In this document: positions 1-8,562 of the stretch, piece after piece
Layout: each line of letters begins with the position of its first letter
Numbering within the stretch: the first letter of the stretch is position 1
Assembly (NCBI GenBank): GCA_951812535.1
Contig: CATOSK010000003.1
Coordinates: 461,020-525,019 of the forward strand
Reading direction: 5' to 3'
Source of the DNA: an uncultured Dehalococcoidia bacterium
Lineage (GTDB): Bacteria; Chloroflexota; Dehalococcoidia; Lucifugimonadales; UBA3495
DNA: 64,000 nt
Notes under the pieces: model-generated
Told to the model about the DNA's origin: nothing
The model's input: only the letters and a program-made list of their open reading frames with translations
Database searches by the model: none
Position numbers and translations under genes: made by a program

Positions 1-2309
1 TAGCTGGGACGGTCAGCGTCGTCGGCCAGCTTGCGCCGCAGCTTGCTGACGATGGTGCGCATGGGCCGCACGTCGCTGCTCCCACCCCAGACCCGCTCCA
101 GCAGGTCCTCGTAGGTCAACACCTGCCCGGCATTGGCCGCCAGCTCCGTCAGCATCCGGTACTCCATCGCCGCAAGATCCACCGGACGGTTCCCCAGGGT
201 CACCCGGCGCTGGGCAACGTCCACAACCAGATCGCCGTGCACGTAGGGTTCCGCCGGCCCCGGCGCCTCCCGCCGCCGTAGGGCCGCCCGGATCCTCGCC
301 CCAAGCTCCGTGGGCGAGAAGGGCTTGACGATGTAGTCCACGGCTCCGGTGTCCAGGGCCCTGGTGATGTGCTCTTCCCGCCCGTAGGCGGAAAGGAAGA
401 TCACAGGCACGTCGGCTAAACCAAGGATGTCCTGCATCAGCTCGACGCCGTCGGCGCCGGCCAGCATCAGGTCCAGCAGCGCCAGGTGAGGCTTCTCCTC
501 CTGCATCAGGAGCAGGGCCTCCCCTGCGTCCCCGGTCACCACCGGCTGGTAACCCGCCCGGGCCAGGGTGTCCCGGATGTAGCGAAGGGCCTGGGGATCG
601 TCGTCCACCGCCAGCACCCGCACCCGTTCCTCCGGTTCCCCCTGATGGACGCGGCGTGGGGAGGAAGTTGACACCGCCGGACCGCTCCCGGCCTCCTCCA
701 CCGTGGGCAGGGTGAAGGTGAAACGCGTCCCCCGTCCCGGCCCGTCGCTCTCGGCCCAGATGCGTCCCCCGTGGGCCTCCACGATCCCCTTGCAGATGGC
801 CAGCCCCAGTCCCGTGTCTTCCCCCTGCTCCTCGGATTGGACCCGGGAGAACTTGCGGAACAGGCGGGGAAGCCCCTCCGCCGGGACGCCCCGGCCCTCG
901 TCGGCCACCGAGAAGGCAACGTGGACGCCCTGGCGCACGGCTCCGAGCCGGATCACCGACGACTGGGGCGAGTGGCGCGCCGCGTTGGCCAGCAGGTTGC
1001 CCAGCACCTGGGCCACCCGGCGCCGGTCCGCCAGCACCAGGGGCAGGTCCGGCGGGACGTCGATTTCCAGGGGGTTCCCAGCCCCGCCGCTGCTGAATGC
1101 GCTGCGGGCCCGGTCCACCAACGCCATGACCTCCGCCGGCTCCGGGCTGACCGGCAGTTCGCCGCTCTCGATGCGGGCCACGTCCAGCAGGTCCGCCACC
1201 AGGCCGTTCATGTGGTCCGCCTGCTCATCGATGATGCGGAGGAATTGGCGCACCACCGCCGGGTCCATATCAGCCGACGAGCCCAGCACCGTGGCGGCGG
1301 AACCCTTGATGGAGGTCAGGGGCGCCCGCAGCTCGTGGCTCACCATGGCCAGGAAGTCGGCCCGCAGCCGCTCCTGCTCCTCCACCGCCGCCAGGTCCTG
1401 CAGGGTGACCACCACCGACTCCACCGCGCCGCCATCATCGAAGAGGATGGGCGTGGCGTTGAGCAGCACCTTCACGCTCCTTCCGTCGGGGACCTCCAGG
1501 ACGATCTCCTCGGCCTGGACCTTCTCCCCGGTGCTCAGCAGCCCGGACAGGGGGAACTGCTGCAGGGAGAACTCCCGCCCGTCGGCCCGCCGGCAGGTCA
1601 TCACGTCCAGCAGGTCCATCGGCGATTGGCCGGGATTCCGCAGGCTGTCGACGATCCTCTGCGCCTCCCTGTTGAAAGACTTGGGGGCTCCAGCTACGGC
1701 GTCCAAGACCACCACGCCTACCGGGGAGGTATCTATCAACGCCTCCAAGTCCGCCCTGGCCCGCCGCTCCTCCCGGTGCCGGCGGGCGTTGGCGATGGCC
1801 ATGGCCGCCTGGGCGGCGAACATCACCAGCGTTTCCTCGTCTTCCTGGGTGAACTCGCGGTCGTCGGTGTCATGGGCCAGGTATATGGTGCCGACCCCGG
1901 CCCCCTGGTGGCGGATGGGAGCCACCAGCAGGGACATCACCGTGACCGAGGGCAGGAAGCTGGGCATGTTCATCGCGCTCAGGTGACTGTCCACATTGGA
2001 AACCCGCAGGGGTTGTCCCAGCCCGCTGAGATACTCGAAGAAAGCCTGCCCCTGCGGCATGTCCCACAATCCCTGATGCTCTTCCCTGGTGACGCCGGAG
2101 ACGAAGAATTCGGGCGTCTGCCCGGCATCGTTCAGGACGGTGAGCGCTCCGTAGCGTGAGTCCGTCAAAGCCCGGGCGCTGTCCACGACTTCCTGCAGCA
2201 CCGTCTCGAAGTCCAGGCTCTCGTTGATGCGGAGACTGGCCTGGCTCAACCGGGCGAGGCGCTCCCGCAGCGCTTCGATCTCTCGAATCAGCTCTTCCGG
2301 TGGGTTCAT
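1..2309 (-). CDS. GAF sensor histidine kinase fused to response regulator and winged-helix DNA-binding domain (partial)
   Basis: One uninterrupted frame runs from ATG 2309 off the left edge, at least 769 codons. Domains in order: a GAF-like sensor (about residues 15-165), a PAS-like linker region (190-290), a HisKA dimerisation helix with the phosphoacceptor His325 in MVSHELRAPL, an HATPase domain ending in DTGLGLAICKGIVEAHGG and GTRFTF, a receiver domain with VDDD acidic pocket and phosphoacceptor aspartate in LLDLML, and an OmpR-type winged helix (EYRMLTELA, VWGG, MRTIVSKLRRKL). I checked the kinase-to-receiver junction codon by codon and it is in frame. Kinase, receiver and DNA-binding output on one chain would let the protein sense, phosphorylate itself and bind DNA. 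Signal and targets are unknown; no membrane segment is visible, so it is probably cytosolic. The C-terminus lies outside the window. The divergent methyltransferase genes are possible targets (inference). Confidence 0.85.
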   Translation of the reverse strand, partial: MNPPEELIREIEALRERLARLSQASLRINESLDFETVLQEVVDSARALTDSRYGALTVLNDAGQTPEFFVSGVTREEHQGLWDMPQGQAFFEYLSGLGQPLRVSNVDSHLSAMNMPSFLPSVTVMSLLVAPIRHQGAGVGTIYLAHDTDDREFTQEDEETLVMFAAQAAMAIANARRHREERRARADLEALIDTSPVGVVVLDAVAGAPKSFNREAQRIVDSLRNPGQSPMDLLDVMTCRRADGREFSLQQFPLSGLLSTGEKVQAEEIVLEVPDGRSVKVLLNATPILFDDGGAVESVVVTLQDLAAVEEQERLRADFLAMVSHELRAPLTSIKGSAATVLGSSADMDPAVVRQFLRIIDEQADHMNGLVADLLDVARIESGELPVSPEPAEVMALVDRARSAFSSGGAGNPLEIDVPPDLPLVLADRRRVAQVLGNLLANAARHSPQSSVIRLGAVRQGVHVAFSVADEGRGVPAEGLPRLFRKFSRVQSEEQGEDTGLGLAICKGIVEAHGGRIWAESDGPGRGTRFTFTLPTVEEAGSGPAVSTSSPRRVHQGEPEERVRVLAVDDDPQALRYIRDTLARAGYQPVVTGDAGEALLLMQEEKPHLALLDLMLAGADGVELMQDILGLADVPVIFLSAYGREEHITRALDTGAVDYIVKPFSPTELGARIRAALRRREAPGPAEPYVHGDLVVDVAQRRVTLGNRPVDLAAMEYRMLTELAANAGQVLTYEDLLERVWGGSSDVRPMRTIVSKLRRKLADDADRPS

Positions 2310-2310
2310 C

Positions 2311-2338
2311 TCATGACCTTCGTTTCATGACCTTCGTT
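2311..2338. repeat. Perfect 14-bp tandem duplication upstream of the kinase gene
   Basis: The unit TCATGACCTTCGTT occurs twice in direct succession just before the kinase start. On the gene strand each copy contributes a GAAGG ribosome-binding-like motif and an ATG, so the duplication has doubled the translation initiation signal. It looks like a replication-slippage event. Confidence 0.85.
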
Positions 2339-2752
2339 GCACCGGGGAGGGCCCGGCCCTCCGGTTCTTGGCGGCAGGATTGGGCGTCGACCGGGGCAAT
2401 TATGCCGGGTTTTAGGAAAAGTTGCAAGAAGTAATGAAAATACGCGGCAAAAGTAACGGATAGGTTACATAAATGTGTTATAGTTTCCGCCGTTGTTCCC
2501 GCCCATGTGGAGGCAAGGGGAGAAATGTGCTTGTACATCAACCGGCCAGAACCCAGGATGAACACGGCGCCGGCGGTCCGCGCCGTTAGCTGTTGGGACA
2601 CCTGCGCCCGCGGCGTTCCCCTCGTCGCGTGCGCCCATTGACAAGGATAGGTAAGACCCAAACCCGTCCACTGAAATCCTGCCAGGTCCGGTACATGCCA
2701 TTTCCACCCCCGTAAAGGTTTCGCAATTGCAGTAAAAGGAGGTCCTGCGTCA
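2339..2752. other. Divergent intergenic region
   Basis: This gap separates the divergent kinase and methyltransferase genes. An AT-richer patch at about 2400-2490 holds a TATAGT -10-like hexamer at 2479-2484, without a convincing -35 at 17 bp. The strong ribosome-binding site AAAGGAGG lies just before the ATG at 2753. No gene or RNA family is recognisable. Confidence 0.4.
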
Positions 2753-3577
2753 ATGTGTGCCCAGGAATCGTCAACGCCCGACTATACGATGGGATTCAGC
2801 GAAGAAATGCTTGAGTCCCTCAGGCGGTTCACTGCTGAGACTCACGCCGGCCATCTGCTCCCGCATCTCCGGCCCGGCCTGCGCGTTCTGGACTTCGGCT
2901 GTGGGCCGGGCACCATTTCGGTGGGACTGGCCAAGGCGGTCCACCCGGGCGAGTTCCATGGCGTGGACATGGAAGAGTCGCAGATTGACCAGGCAAGGGA
3001 AATCGCCCAGTTCCGCAGACAGGACAAAGCCGTATTTCACGTGGGGGACGTGACCGCCCTGGAGTTCGAGGACGGCTTTTTCGACGTGGCCCACTGCCAC
3101 AACCTGCTGATGCACGTGCCGGATACCCATGCCGTGCTCACCGAGGTCAAGCGGGTGCTGAAGCCCGGCGGTCTCATCGCCTGCCGCGAAATGATCTGCG
3201 AGTCCAGCTTTACCCAGCCCGACTTCGGCGTTATCGGAAAGTCCTGGGATATGTTCCAGGACCTTCTCCAGGCCGATGACGGCCACCCACAGATGGGGAG
3301 GGAGTTGAAGGGCCATATCCTGGCGGCCGGGTTTGAGAACGTCCGGTCGACCAATTCTTTCGATATCTACAGCGCGCCCGCCGATGTCGCTTTCATCCAC
3401 GGCTTCGCCAAGCAGTGGTTCCTGGCGCCGGAAATCGTGGAGGCAGCCATCAAGTACGGAGCGGCGACACCGGAACTGTGCGCAGAGATGGGCGCAGCCT
3501 ACGACCGCTGGAAGGACCATCCCGGGGCCATGTGCGCGCTGGCTTTCGGCGAGGCAATCGCCAACAGGCCGCAATAG
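2753..3577 (+). CDS. Class I SAM-dependent methyltransferase (UbiE-like), copy 1
   Basis: A 274-residue soluble Rossmann-fold methyltransferase. SAM-binding motif I is VLDFGCGPG at residues 45-53, followed by an acidic motif II (HGVDMEESQI), a motif around VGDVTAL, and the post-motif VLKPGG typical of UbiE/Methyltransf_11 proteins. The ATG follows a strong AAAGGAGG. The substrate is not predictable: the family methylates quinones, lipids and small molecules. It lies 29 bp before a paralogue with long near-identical stretches (RVLKPGGLIACREMICES in both), so this is a tandem duplication forming one operon. It is divergent from the sensor kinase, which may control it (inference). Confidence 0.85.
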   Translation: MCAQESSTPDYTMGFSEEMLESLRRFTAETHAGHLLPHLRPGLRVLDFGCGPGTISVGLAKAVHPGEFHGVDMEESQIDQAREIAQFRRQDKAVFHVGDVTALEFEDGFFDVAHCHNLLMHVPDTHAVLTEVKRVLKPGGLIACREMICESSFTQPDFGVIGKSWDMFQDLLQADDGHPQMGRELKGHILAAGFENVRSTNSFDIYSAPADVAFIHGFAKQWFLAPEIVEAAIKYGAATPELCAEMGAAYDRWKDHPGAMCALAFGEAIANRPQ

Positions 3578-3606
3578 CCGCCACTCACGAAAAGGAGCAA
3601 GGGAAA

Positions 3607-4434
3607 TTGACTCAACCGGAATCGCCAACGCCTGATTACGCCCTCAGCTACGGTGATGCGTTCGCCGGTCTGCAGCCGCTGCACAACGCCAGGACCAACG
3701 CCGCCTACCTGCTCCCGATGCTCAGGCCCGGCCTGCGCCTGCTGGACTTCGGCTGCGGCTCCGGTGACATATCGGTGGGTTTGGCCGAGGCCGTAGCGCC
3801 CGGCGAGCTGCATGGGGTTGACCCGGAAGAGGCGCAGATTGAGCTGGCCCGGTCCCTGGCCGTTTCGGCGGGAACAGACAACGCGGTATTCCAGGTTGGG
3901 GACGTGACGGCCCTGCCCTTCCCAGAGGGTTTTTTCGACGTGGCCCACTGCCACACCGTCCTGATGTACGTCCCGGATACCCAGGCCGCGCTGGCGGAAG
4001 TGAAGCGGGTGCTGAAGCCCGGAGGTCTCATCGCCTGCCGCGAAATGATCTGCGAGTCCTGCTTCGTCCATCCCGACCTGGGAATCATGAAGACTGGGTG
4101 GAACGCGCTCGAGGACCTGCTGTATTTTGACGAAGGGCATCCCCAGATGGGGAAGGAAATGAAGGCCCATATTCTGGAGGCCGGATTCACGAATATTCAG
4201 GTGTCCGCTTCTTTCGACACTCACAGCGCCCCGGCCGAAGTGGCCCTGATCCACTCTCTCGCCAGGCGATGGTTCTCGTCGCCGGAAATGCTGGGAGCGG
4301 CCAGCGCATACGACATGCCCGGCATGACCCAGAGCCTGTTTGAAAGACTGAGCGCCGCCATTGACGAGTGGAAGGACTTGCCCGACGCGGCGGTGGCCTA
4401 CGCCTACGGAGAGGCCGTCGCCAACAAGCCGTAA
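3607..4434 (+). CDS. Class I SAM-dependent methyltransferase (UbiE-like), copy 2
   Basis: A 275-residue paralogue of the upstream gene. The start is taken as TTG 3607 because AAAGGAG lies 10 bp upstream and the protein then begins MTQPESPTPDYAL, matching the ESSTPDYTM start of copy 1; a longer open frame to 3415 lies inside copy 1. Motif I is LLDFGCGSGDISVGL, with VGDVTALPF and RVLKPGG downstream. Like copy 1 it carries a conserved C-terminal segment after the Rossmann core (DTHSAPAEVALIHSLA against DIYSAPADVAFIHGFA). Divergence between the copies is highest in the substrate-facing C-terminal half, which suggests related but distinct substrates (inference). Confidence 0.85.
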   Translation: MTQPESPTPDYALSYGDAFAGLQPLHNARTNAAYLLPMLRPGLRLLDFGCGSGDISVGLAEAVAPGELHGVDPEEAQIELARSLAVSAGTDNAVFQVGDVTALPFPEGFFDVAHCHTVLMYVPDTQAALAEVKRVLKPGGLIACREMICESCFVHPDLGIMKTGWNALEDLLYFDEGHPQMGKEMKAHILEAGFTNIQVSASFDTHSAPAEVALIHSLARRWFSSPEMLGAASAYDMPGMTQSLFERLSAAIDEWKDLPDAAVAYAYGEAVANKP

Positions 4435-4479
4435 AGCCGAATTGAGGGGAGGCCACGCCGATGCGGCTCTGGCCGCCAC

Positions 4480-4608
4480 TACGGCAACTACGTTCTGAAC
4501 CAGGTCCGCCTCTGCCGGGACCGGCGGGACTTGGCAATCCAGCCGGGGGATACGGGGAAGCCGGAGGACTATCCGGCTGGGCCGGCGTTGCCGAGGAAGG
4601 ATGGGTAA
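4480..4608 (+). pseudogene. C-terminal remnant of the small partner protein of the nuclease module
   Basis: Translating from 4480 gives a 42-residue stretch (YGNYVLNQVRL, DRRDLAIQPGDTGKPEDYP, ending AGPALPRKDG and TAA) that matches the last third of the intact gene at 62659-63036 (YGNYVINRARL, DRRDFVIQPGDTGKAEDYP, AGPAVPREGD). The first two thirds are missing and no start codon or ribosome-binding site precedes it, so it is a truncated copy. It sits 9 bp before the nuclease gene, the same gene order as at 62 kb. Confidence 0.8.
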
Positions 4609-4617
4609 GGGGGAATT

Positions 4618-5637
4618 ATGGCTGACAGCAATACTTTGTTGGTCCACTTGTCACGAGGGTTTACCAATCGCACCGAGGAGGTTGCTACCGAAGCTCTCGG
4701 CTTCATCTTCGATAAATCAGCAGCCTCCAGAGAAGCATTGGATGACGTAGTCCGCTCCGGCGTCAGTGGTGTTGCCCCCGTGTCCAAGGTGCTGACTCAA
4801 AAACAAGATTGGGGCGACGGCACCCGGCCTGACCTATCTGGCATGGACGAAGGAAACACAGAACGGGTGCTCATAGAAGCCAAGTTCCGTGCTGATTTAA
4901 CTGCACGTCAACCCAATGATTACCTAGACCGGCTACCGGAAGAGGGACTGTCGGTGCTCATGTTTGTCGTTCCCGAAGACAGAATTGCCCGGTTATGGCC
5001 AGAGTTACGGCAACGGGCCGACCGCAGGGGAAAGAAACTGTCCGACATTGATGGCGAGCGGAAATGTGTGCGTGTGGACGATACTGGCAGGCATCTAATG
5101 GTAGTCAGTTGGTCAAGTCTGCTGGATACAATGGCTGCGAAGACCAGAGAAGCAGGAGAGTCGAGCGTAGAATCGGATATTCAGCAATTACGAAGCCTTG
5201 CCCAGTATGGGGAGGACAGGACCTTCGCTCCGATTCGCGAAAGCGGCGAAGATTTTGGTCCTGACTCGCAGCGCTCCCGTGATTTACAGCATGTTATCGA
5301 TATGGCGACGGACCGAGGGGTCGCGCAAGGATGGGCATCCAAGAGAGGACTCAACCGGACTCCTCGATCCTACGGCTATGGCCGTTACCTTCTGCTTTCC
5401 AACACGGTTGTTTGGCTCGGCATCAACGGTGACTTGTGGAGAGACAATGGGGAAACGCCCTTGTGGGTGGAACCCTATCCTGCCAAGGGGGTCAGAGTGG
5501 TCGATTTGTGGGCGGAGTCGGAACTGTATGGGCCATCTAAGAGCTGGATCCCCGTTCGCCTAAAGCCGGATGTTGAGTTCGATGAGTGGCTGGAAGACGT
5601 CCTCAACCAACTGAAGTCCATCGCCGATGCCCTGTAA
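4618..5637 (+). CDS. PD-(D/E)XK nuclease-family protein
   Basis: A 339-residue soluble protein. The nuclease signature is visible as P71-D72 in TRPDLSG followed about 15 residues later by E87-x-K89 in VLIEAKF, the core of PD-(D/E)XK restriction-like nucleases; a helical region precedes it and about 200 residues of unassigned sequence follow, with a tryptophan-rich end. GGGGG lies 5 bp before the ATG. The upstream gene is only a remnant of its usual partner. A second, broken copy lies at 62221-62647. The role is unknown; defence or mobile-element nuclease are possibilities, not shown. It converges on aroA with 19 bp between the stop codons. Confidence 0.65.
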   Translation: MADSNTLLVHLSRGFTNRTEEVATEALGFIFDKSAASREALDDVVRSGVSGVAPVSKVLTQKQDWGDGTRPDLSGMDEGNTERVLIEAKFRADLTARQPNDYLDRLPEEGLSVLMFVVPEDRIARLWPELRQRADRRGKKLSDIDGERKCVRVDDTGRHLMVVSWSSLLDTMAAKTREAGESSVESDIQQLRSLAQYGEDRTFAPIRESGEDFGPDSQRSRDLQHVIDMATDRGVAQGWASKRGLNRTPRSYGYGRYLLLSNTVVWLGINGDLWRDNGETPLWVEPYPAKGVRVVDLWAESELYGPSKSWIPVRLKPDVEFDEWLEDVLNQLKSIADAL

Positions 5638-5656
5638 GCAACCATACCTACAAGCA

Positions 5657-6934
5657 TTACCCCGAAATCCCCGCCAGCTGCTCAAAGTAGTCGGGGAAGG
5701 TTTTAGAGACGCAGTCGGGGTTGTTGATGGTGATGGGGGCGTCGCCGAGGGCGGCCAGGGAGAAGCTCATGGCCATGCGGTGGTCGTTGTAGGTGTCTAT
5801 GGCGGCAGGAGTGATGCGCTCCGGCGGAGTGATTTTCAGGTAGTCGGGCCCTTCCTCCACCCGGGCGCCCACCTTGCGAAGCTCGGCGGCCATGGCGGCC
5901 AGCCGGTCGGTCTCCTTGACCCGCCAGTTGCCCACGTTGCGGATGGTGGTCTGGCCCTGGGCGAACAGGGCGGCGGTGGCGACCGTCATGGCGGCGTCGG
6001 GGATGTGGTTCAGGTCCAGGTCCACTCCGTGGAGGTCGCCGCGGCCCACCTCGATCCAGTCTTCACCCCGGCGTACGGGAGCGCCCATCTGCTCCAGCAC
6101 GTCGGCGAGGCGGACATCCCCCTGCACGCTGGACAGTCCGACCCCCTGGACTCGGACAGTGCCGCCCCGGATGGCAGCGGCGGCGAGGAAGTAGGTCGCC
6201 GAGGAGGCGTCTCCCTCCACCAGCGCGCTCCCCGGGGACTGGTATCCCTGGCCCCCCGCGACGCGGAACTGTTGGTAGCCGTCGGCTTCGACGTTCGCGC
6301 CAAACCGCCTCATCACCGCCACGGTCATGTCGATGTAGGGCTTGGAAACCAGGTCGCCAACGACGTCGATGACCATGTCCTCCCGGGCCAGGGGCGCTGA
6401 CAGGAGGATGGCGGTGAGGTACTGGCTGGAGACGTTGCCGCGAACGGAAACCCTTCCCCCGGGGATGCCCCGGGCGTGGATGCGGAGCGGGGGGCAGCCG
6501 TCCTTGTCCAGGTATTCAATGTCAGCGCCCATGGGACGGAGGGCGTCCACCAGGTCCTCTATGGGCCTCTCATACATCCGGGGTTCGCCGGTCAGGGTGA
6601 ACTCCCCTTCTCCCAGGCACAGGGCGGCGCATATCGAGCGCATGGTGGTGCCGGAGTTGCCGAGGAACAGCTCCGTCTGCTGCTGCGGAAAGGGGCCGCC
6701 CAGTCCCTGCACCCGGCAGACGGTATTGTTGCGGGAAAGCTCCAGCCCGACGCCGAGCCGTTGCAGGGAGTCAATCATCCGGCTCGTATCATCGCTCTCG
6801 AGGAGGTTGTATACCTGGGTGACGCCACGGGAAAGGGCGGACAGGAGCAGGATCCGGTTGGAAAGGCTCTTGGATCCGGGTAGGGAAATCTCGCCGTTGA
6901 CCCGGGAAATGGGGTTTAGCACCAGTTGTTCCAT
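5657..6934 (-). CDS. aroA: 3-phosphoshikimate 1-carboxyvinyltransferase (EPSP synthase)
   Basis: A 425-residue enzyme of normal length that joins phosphoenolpyruvate to shikimate-3-phosphate, the sixth step of chorismate synthesis. The N-terminal GSKSLSNR and the LGNSGTTMR motif bind phosphate and phosphoenolpyruvate; later motifs [16 protein letters not shown] and DHRMAMSF are also family signatures. The glycine-site sequence GNSGT resembles the glyphosate-sensitive class I type. It stands alone, convergent with the nuclease gene. The last 30 or so codons are duplicated as a frameshifted fragment at 62128-62231. Confidence 0.95.
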   Translation of the reverse strand: MEQLVLNPISRVNGEISLPGSKSLSNRILLLSALSRGVTQVYNLLESDDTSRMIDSLQRLGVGLELSRNNTVCRVQGLGGPFPQQQTELFLGNSGTTMRSICAALCLGEGEFTLTGEPRMYERPIEDLVDALRPMGADIEYLDKDGCPPLRIHARGIPGGRVSVRGNVSSQYLTAILLSAPLAREDMVIDVVGDLVSKPYIDMTVAVMRRFGANVEADGYQQFRVAGGQGYQSPGSALVEGDASSATYFLAAAAIRGGTVRVQGVGLSSVQGDVRLADVLEQMGAPVRRGEDWIEVGRGDLHGVDLDLNHIPDAAMTVATAALFAQGQTTIRNVGNWRVKETDRLAAMAAELRKVGARVEEGPDYLKITPPERITPAAIDTYNDHRMAMSFSLAALGDAPITINNPDCVSKTFPDYFEQLAGISG

Positions 6935-6965
6935 CGGGACGCTCCGTATAGGGCAGTTTCATTAA

Positions 6966-7195
6966 TTAGAGGCGTTTCCTGGCCAATGCATCGTAACGCG
7001 GGTCGTACCATTCAGCCGGTCTACCCCCGCCACCGGGAGGCAAACGAAGGGTGGGCTTCCGCGGCCATCTCGCGAAGGGCCCTCTCGATGAGGGACTGGA
7101 GGAAGACTCCACGGGCCCGCGCGTACCGCTTGGCCATCGGAATCAATTCAGCGTCAATCCTGAGCGTCAATCCTGATGGTAAGCTTTTGCTTCAC
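6966..7195 (-). pseudogene. Ribbon-helix-helix antitoxin gene broken by a 13-bp duplication
   Basis: From GTG 7195 the frame reads VKQKLTIRIDA and then hits TGA because 13 bp (GCGTCAATCCTGA on the + strand) are perfectly duplicated at 7151-7163 and 7164-7176. Dropping one copy restores KLTIRIDAELIPMAKRYARA and SLIERALREMA, a typical ribbon-helix-helix antitoxin. A second lesion near 7015-7023 is likely: a stop follows RWRG, while the neighbouring frame carries EWYDPRYDALARKRL up to TAA 6966, which looks like the natural C-terminus. No toxin gene fits in the 31 bp before aroA. The antitoxin identity is from sequence pattern only. Confidence 0.65.
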
Positions 7196-7237
7196 ACCGG
7201 CTGGGACCACCAGACAATTACACGCATTGGCACCGCC

Positions 7238-7266
7238 AGTGTACGTATCCCAACCACGGCTTTCAA
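7238..7266 (-). promoter_or_regulatory. Sigma-70-type promoter of the broken antitoxin gene
   Basis: On the minus strand TTGAAA (7266-7261) is followed after exactly 17 bp by TACACT (7243-7238), about 42 bp before the GTG of the antitoxin remnant. The sequence between 7267 and 7477 holds nothing I recognise. Confidence 0.5.
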
Positions 7267-7477
7267 GGCTCCTGGCCCGAAGCCTCAGGGCTATCGCGCT
7301 TGAAAGATACCACCATGCAGATGCCGCAGTTCGATGCCCATATACCGTATTGTCAACTATTGTCTTGGGTAACTTCTCGACTATCGATCCCTCACTTTAT
7401 CAAAGGGGGCGGCCGGATCGTGAGCGTCAATGGGTCTTCGAGAACCCAAATGCGATTGCCCTGCCCGAAGCCTGAAT

Positions 7478-7506
7478 TTGACATCCCACATTCCCTCGGC
7501 TATAGT
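7478..7506 (+). promoter_or_regulatory. Consensus sigma-70 promoter of the cobalamin operon
   Basis: TTGACA (7478-7483), a 17-bp spacer and TATAGT (7501-7506) form a near-perfect housekeeping promoter. It lies about 65 bp before the cobalamin riboswitch and would drive the cbi operon. Confidence 0.8.
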
Positions 7507-7571
7507 TGCCCGTGCTCCTATTCGCGGTTGCGGATAGGCAGTTTTAACAAGCGAAACTTCCTCCCGGGGAA

Positions 7572-7722
7572 TCTTGAGGGTTTAATAGGGAAGACGGTGG
7601 AAGTCCGTCACGGTTGCGCCACTGTGTGTGGGGAGCTGCCCGGTGACAATGCCACTGCCCGCACCGGCGGGCGGGAAGGCGCCGGTCCAGCGGCGATCCA
7701 CGAGTCAGGAGACCTGCCCCGG
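7572..7722 (+). promoter_or_regulatory. Cobalamin (adenosylcobalamin-class) riboswitch
   Basis: Conserved aptamer blocks are present in order: GGGAAGACGGTGGAAGTCC, a CACGGTTGCGCCACTG core, GCCACTG repeated near 7650, GGGAAGG, and the B12 box AGTCAGGAGACCTGCC at 7703-7718. Its position between promoter and the first corrin gene fits feedback control of B12 synthesis by B12. The helix boundaries were judged by eye. Confidence 0.9.
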
Positions 7723-7772
7723 GAGTGAGAACCCGATCTGCGGCAACAGAAAGGGTTCCGGTACGTTCGGGT

Positions 7773-7801
7773 TCCAACCGCCAATTAACATCAGGGTTGG
7801 A
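7773..7801 (+). promoter_or_regulatory. Hairpin between aptamer and terminator (possible antiterminator element)
   Basis: TCCAACC (7773-7779) pairs perfectly with GGTTGGA (7795-7801). It lies in the riboswitch expression platform, 25 bp before the terminator, and could be part of the switch; the alternative pairings were not computed. Confidence 0.45.
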
Positions 7802-7826
7802 TTCGGGCGGACTTCGAACTCTGACA

Positions 7827-7859
7827 CCCCCTGAGCCGTTGAGCCGGGGGGTTTTGTTT
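7827..7859 (+). terminator. Intrinsic terminator of the cobalamin riboswitch
   Basis: CCCCC (7827-7831) pairs with GGGGGG (7846-7851), followed directly by TTTTGTTT. A rho-independent terminator between the aptamer and cbiC indicates transcriptional rather than translational control. Confidence 0.75.
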
Positions 7860-7912
7860 CGCAGGGGAATCGACCCGGTCCCTCGGATAGGCGAAAGAGG
7901 CTGCCCCAACGA

Positions 7913-8554
7913 ATGACCCTGGTAGAAAAATACGCGCTGCTTCCCGACGAGATCGACCGGGAAAGCCTGAAGATGGTCCAGGCGGACCTTCCTTCGGGGT
8001 TGACGCTGTCTCCAAAGGAGCACTACGTCCTCTGCCGCATCGTGAGGGCGGAAGGGGACGCGGGGATCGCTCCGTCGGTGAAATTCAGTCCAGGCGCGGT
8101 GGACGCCGGACTGGGTGCGCTGAAGGCGTCCGCGCCGGTGGTAACCGACGTGCGGATGGTGGAGATGGGCATCTCCAAGGCACTCCTCCGCGGCGCCAGC
8201 GTGACCACCAACTGCATGATTGACGCCCCGGAAGTTGCGGAGAGGGCCCAGCGGGAAAGCACCACCCGCTCGGTGGCGGCGGTACGCGAACTGGCCCCGA
8301 AAACGACCGGCGCGGTGTGCGCCATCGGCAACGCTCCCACGGCTCTCCTGGCCCTGCTGGATCTGATTGATGCAGGAGAGGTCAATCCGGCCCTGGTTAT
8401 CGGGATGCCGGTCGGGTTCGTGGCCTGCGCCGAATCCAAGGACGAACTGGTCAAGCGCAACGTTCCCTATATCACCGTCCTGGGCCGTCGCGGCGGAAGC
8501 TCGGCGGCGGCAGCCACGGTTAACGCCCTATTGGACCTTCTAAAAGTCGAGTAG
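7913..8554 (+). CDS. cbiC: Cobalt-precorrin-8 methylmutase
   Basis: A 213-residue enzyme (CbiC/CobH family) that moves the methyl group from C11 to C12 of the corrin ring, giving cobyrinate. Family features visible are the VRAEGD segment, DVRMVEMGI, the NCMID region and GNAPTALLALL, and the conserved GMPVGFVACAESK stretch. First gene of the riboswitch-controlled operon. ATG 7913 follows a GAGGC-like site. Length is typical. In a cobalt-early pathway the substrate is the cobalt form (inferred from neighbours cbiX, cbiD and cbiG). Confidence 0.93.
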   Translation: MTLVEKYALLPDEIDRESLKMVQADLPSGLTLSPKEHYVLCRIVRAEGDAGIAPSVKFSPGAVDAGLGALKASAPVVTDVRMVEMGISKALLRGASVTTNCMIDAPEVAERAQRESTTRSVAAVRELAPKTTGAVCAIGNAPTALLALLDLIDAGEVNPALVIGMPVGFVACAESKDELVKRNVPYITVLGRRGGSSAAAATVNALLDLLKVE

Positions 8555-8562
8555 ACCAGACA

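Noticed and set aside
703..2159. Long open frames on the + strand
   Set aside because: They lie antisense to the kinase, have arginine/serine-rich or histidine-rich shadow composition, and no family motif.
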